Shown one piece after another: positions 62,671 through 64,000 of a DNA stretch of 64,000 nucleotides. A program made the position numbers and the translations under genes. The stretch lies in the NCBI RefSeq assembly GCF_003568865.1, contig NZ_CP031115.1, positions 2,790,001 to 2,854,000 on the forward strand, written 5' to 3'. The stretch is from Rubrobacter indicoceani (lineage in GTDB: Bacteria > Actinomycetota > Rubrobacteria > Rubrobacterales > Rubrobacteraceae). The notes below the pieces were generated by a model. It worked only from the letters and a program-made list of their open reading frames with translations, ran no database searches and was not told the origin of the DNA. The first letter of the stretch is position 1; each line of letters begins with the position of its first letter.

Positions 62671-63411
62671 TTACGCGTCTCCAAGCGGGTTTTTCTTTGG
62701 AACCCCGGTTTCCCTCGGATATTTGTGTGGTGTTTTGCGCAGTTTCTTCAGAACGATAATGCTCCTTTCTTTCGACACCTGTCCCCGAAGCCTTTGTACG
62801 ATAGAGACTTCCAGAACCGCACCACCGAGACGCTCGGTCGCAACCCGACCACGCGTCAACTCCTCCGGCTCAACCCGACCTTTCATAGCCAAGGCGACAC
62901 CCCCGACCTCCAGCAACGGCAGACAGTACTCCGCTACCACGTCCAAACTGGCCAACGCACGCGAGGTTGCTATTCCATAACTCTCTCTGTGCTTCTCGCT
63001 TCTACCGATCTCCTCCAGCCGCATCTGGACCGGCTCGACGTTCGCCAGCCCGATTTCCCTGACCGCCTCCTGTTGAAAAGCTGTTTTCTTCCCCACGGAG
63101 TCCACCAGCGTAAAGGCGGTGCCGGGATACAGGATAGCGAGCGGTATTCCCGGCAGACCCGCCCCAGAACCTACGTCCACCGCCTTCTTCGCGCTGAGAA
63201 AGTCGGCCGCAAAAGCGCAGCTCAGAGAGTCAACGATGTGTTCGCTGATGATCTGATGCAGATCCCGAACCCCTATCACGTTCGCCGCATCGTACTCGCT
63301 TAGAAACTCCCCAAAGCCCTGCAACCTCTCCAGCACACCTGTCTCGACCAAGCGTGAGGACAAGCCCCATTCGGTCAGAAGCTCGTGCACGTTCCGTTTC
63401 ACGTGAAACAT
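62671..63411 (-). CDS. rsmG: 16S rRNA (guanine-527-N7)-methyltransferase RsmG
   Basis: 246 residues. SAM motif VDVGSGAGLPGIPLAILYP, then FTLVDSVGKKTAFQ. Methylates G527 in 16S rRNA. The first codons MFHVKR are encoded by a parS site, as often seen near origins. Same strand as parA, 24 bases upstream. Confidence 0.95.
   Translation of the reverse strand: MFHVKRNVHELLTEWGLSSRLVETGVLERLQGFGEFLSEYDAANVIGVRDLHQIISEHIVDSLSCAFAADFLSAKKAVDVGSGAGLPGIPLAILYPGTAFTLVDSVGKKTAFQQEAVREIGLANVEPVQMRLEEIGRSEKHRESYGIATSRALASLDVVAEYCLPLLEVGGVALAMKGRVEPEELTRGRVATERLGGAVLEVSIVQRLRGQVSKERSIIVLKKLRKTPHKYPRETGVPKKNPLGDA
63395..63410. other. parS site (in the rsmG start)
   Basis: CGTTTCACGTGAAACA matches the parS consensus TGTTTCACGTGAAACA in 15 of 16 positions and overlaps the rsmG start codon. 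Confidence 0.9.
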
Positions 63412-63464
63412 TCTCCATCCGGGCTTTCATCTCGGCACAACAACTCTTCTGACCTGACGCTCTT

Positions 63465-63508
63465 ATTTCTGGACATAAGTTTGTACATACAAACTTATGT
63501 CCAGAAAT
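63465..63508. repeat. perfect 44-bp palindrome
   Basis: Left arm 63465-63485 (begins ATTTCTGGACATAAG, ends TTTGTA) and right arm 63488-63508 are exact reverse complements of 21 bases with a 2-base centre CA. It lies between jag and rsmG, between the two parS sites. AT-rich, with no T run after it, so it is not a standard terminator. Confidence 0.93.
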
Positions 63509-63541
63509 CGACGCTGCTGTCCTCTTTACATAGCTTTGTTC

Positions 63542-63557
63542 TGTTTCACGTGAAACG
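63542..63557. other. parS site (between jag and the palindrome)
   Basis: TGTTTCACGTGAAACG matches the parS consensus in 15 of 16 positions, right after the end of jag. Confidence 0.9.
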
Positions 63558-63562
63558 AGGCC

Positions 63563-64000
63563 CTAGGGTTGGTCGGTGGATGGTGAGATCACGACTCTTC
63601 GCTGATCGCCGGAGCCTTCGCTATATGTTGAGACCTTTTCGTCCGATTCAAGGTAGAGGTGGACTATCCGGCGTTCGGTCGAAGCCATCGGGGGCAGGTG
63701 GGTTTCTCTGTTCTCTCGAACCGCCTTTCGAGCGGTTCTATGGGCCATGCCCTGAAGGGCCTCTACGCGACGTTGCCGGTAGCCTTCGGAGTCGAGGGTG
63801 ATTCGTTTTCTCAGCGGTGTCTGCTGATAGGCGGCGCAGTTAAGAAGGTGCTGAAGGGAATCGAGGGTCTCGCCCTTCTGACCGATAAGCAACGCCGCGT
63901 GGTCGGAAGCGACATCAACTGCGATGGCGTCTGATGTCTCGTACACGTCGACCCGACCTTCAAAGCCCATAGCGGAGACAAATGACGTTGCAAGGCTGCG
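63563..64000 (-). CDS. jag: RNA-binding protein Jag/KhpB (5' end outside window)
   Basis: At least 145 residues; the frame is open to the window end, and the visible upstream residues (SLATSFVSAMGFEG) belong to the family's usual N-terminal part, so the start lies beyond base 64000. KH domain with the GxxG-type loop LIGQKGETLDSLQHL, then an R3H domain with HRTARKAVRENRETHLPPMASTERRIVH region. Binds RNA and affects envelope growth. Its place beside rsmG and parAB is the classic origin-side order (rpmH-rnpA-yidC-jag-rsmG-parA-parB). Confidence 0.92.
   Translation of the reverse strand, partial: RSLATSFVSAMGFEGRVDVYETSDAIAVDVASDHAALLIGQKGETLDSLQHLLNCAAYQQTPLRKRITLDSEGYRQRRVEALQGMAHRTARKAVRENRETHLPPMASTERRIVHLYLESDEKVSTYSEGSGDQRRVVISPSTDQP

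Noticed and set aside
1-64000. tRNA, rRNA, CRISPR array or insertion sequence
   Set aside because: Scanned by eye for tRNA arms, spaced repeats and transposase motifs; none was convincing.

Overview
The window looks like one stretch of a GC-rich actinobacterial chromosome, most like the Rubrobacter lineage. The pointers are the adjacent Holin-X and DUF3618 membrane proteins, a PPOX/F420-type flavin enzyme, a HutC-type GntR regulator, SufCBD with a detached SufU, and overall codon use. The genus is an inference from gene content; no rRNA, tRNA, CRISPR array, insertion sequence or prophage was recognised. The right end carries partial jag, rsmG, parA and parB with two parS sites, the usual order beside a bacterial replication origin, so oriC probably lies just beyond base 64000.

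Layout. 1-10.6 kb: a surface-export or glycosylation locus with two type I ABC exporters, a divergent Ser/Thr kinase, two APH-fold phosphotransferases and three glycosyltransferases; six genes form one tight minus-strand operon. 10.8-20.2 kb: mixed genes, including an Asp-rich putative lipoprotein behind three 11-bp-phased repeats, a cupin, an M20 hydrolase, a YtrA-type GntR regulator with a near-consensus promoter and operator, yqeC, a Holin-X/DUF3618 pair, larC without a recognisable start codon, a cold-shock gene, ygfZ and a methyltransferase. 20.5-28 kb: sufC-sufB-(terminator)-sufD-Rieske, a sugar porter, sufU and an MTA/SAH deaminase. 28-39.6 kb: small membrane proteins, a sortase-anchored EF-hand protein, a Cys-containing orphan behind an FNR/CRP-like site, succinate-semialdehyde dehydrogenase, queG, a J-domain protein, a zinc peptidase, a large membrane protein, rex, and a TipA-like MerR gene with its typical 19-bp-spacer promoter.

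39.9-52.3 kb is the most coherent metabolic region. A glycine-cleavage operon (gcvPA-gcvPB-gcvT-gcvH) sits behind a tandem glycine riboswitch and ends in a long hairpin. Next to it are a cysteine synthase and a five-gene operon (permease, glutamine-synthetase-like ligase, gamma-glutamyl hydrolase, aldehyde dehydrogenase, SDR) facing a GntR/UTRA regulator. The enzyme set fits gamma-glutamylation of an amino alcohol such as ethanolamine, oxidation in two steps and release of glycine, which the neighbouring gcv system could then use. This is a hypothesis from gene content.

52.3-64 kb: csaA, an EAL-domain protein, an AIM24 protein, leuS, a DUF4352 lipoprotein, a DUF92 membrane protein, a TPR protein, a coiled-coil lytic transglycosylase, then parB-parA-rsmG-jag. 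A perfect 44-bp palindrome lies between the two parS sites.
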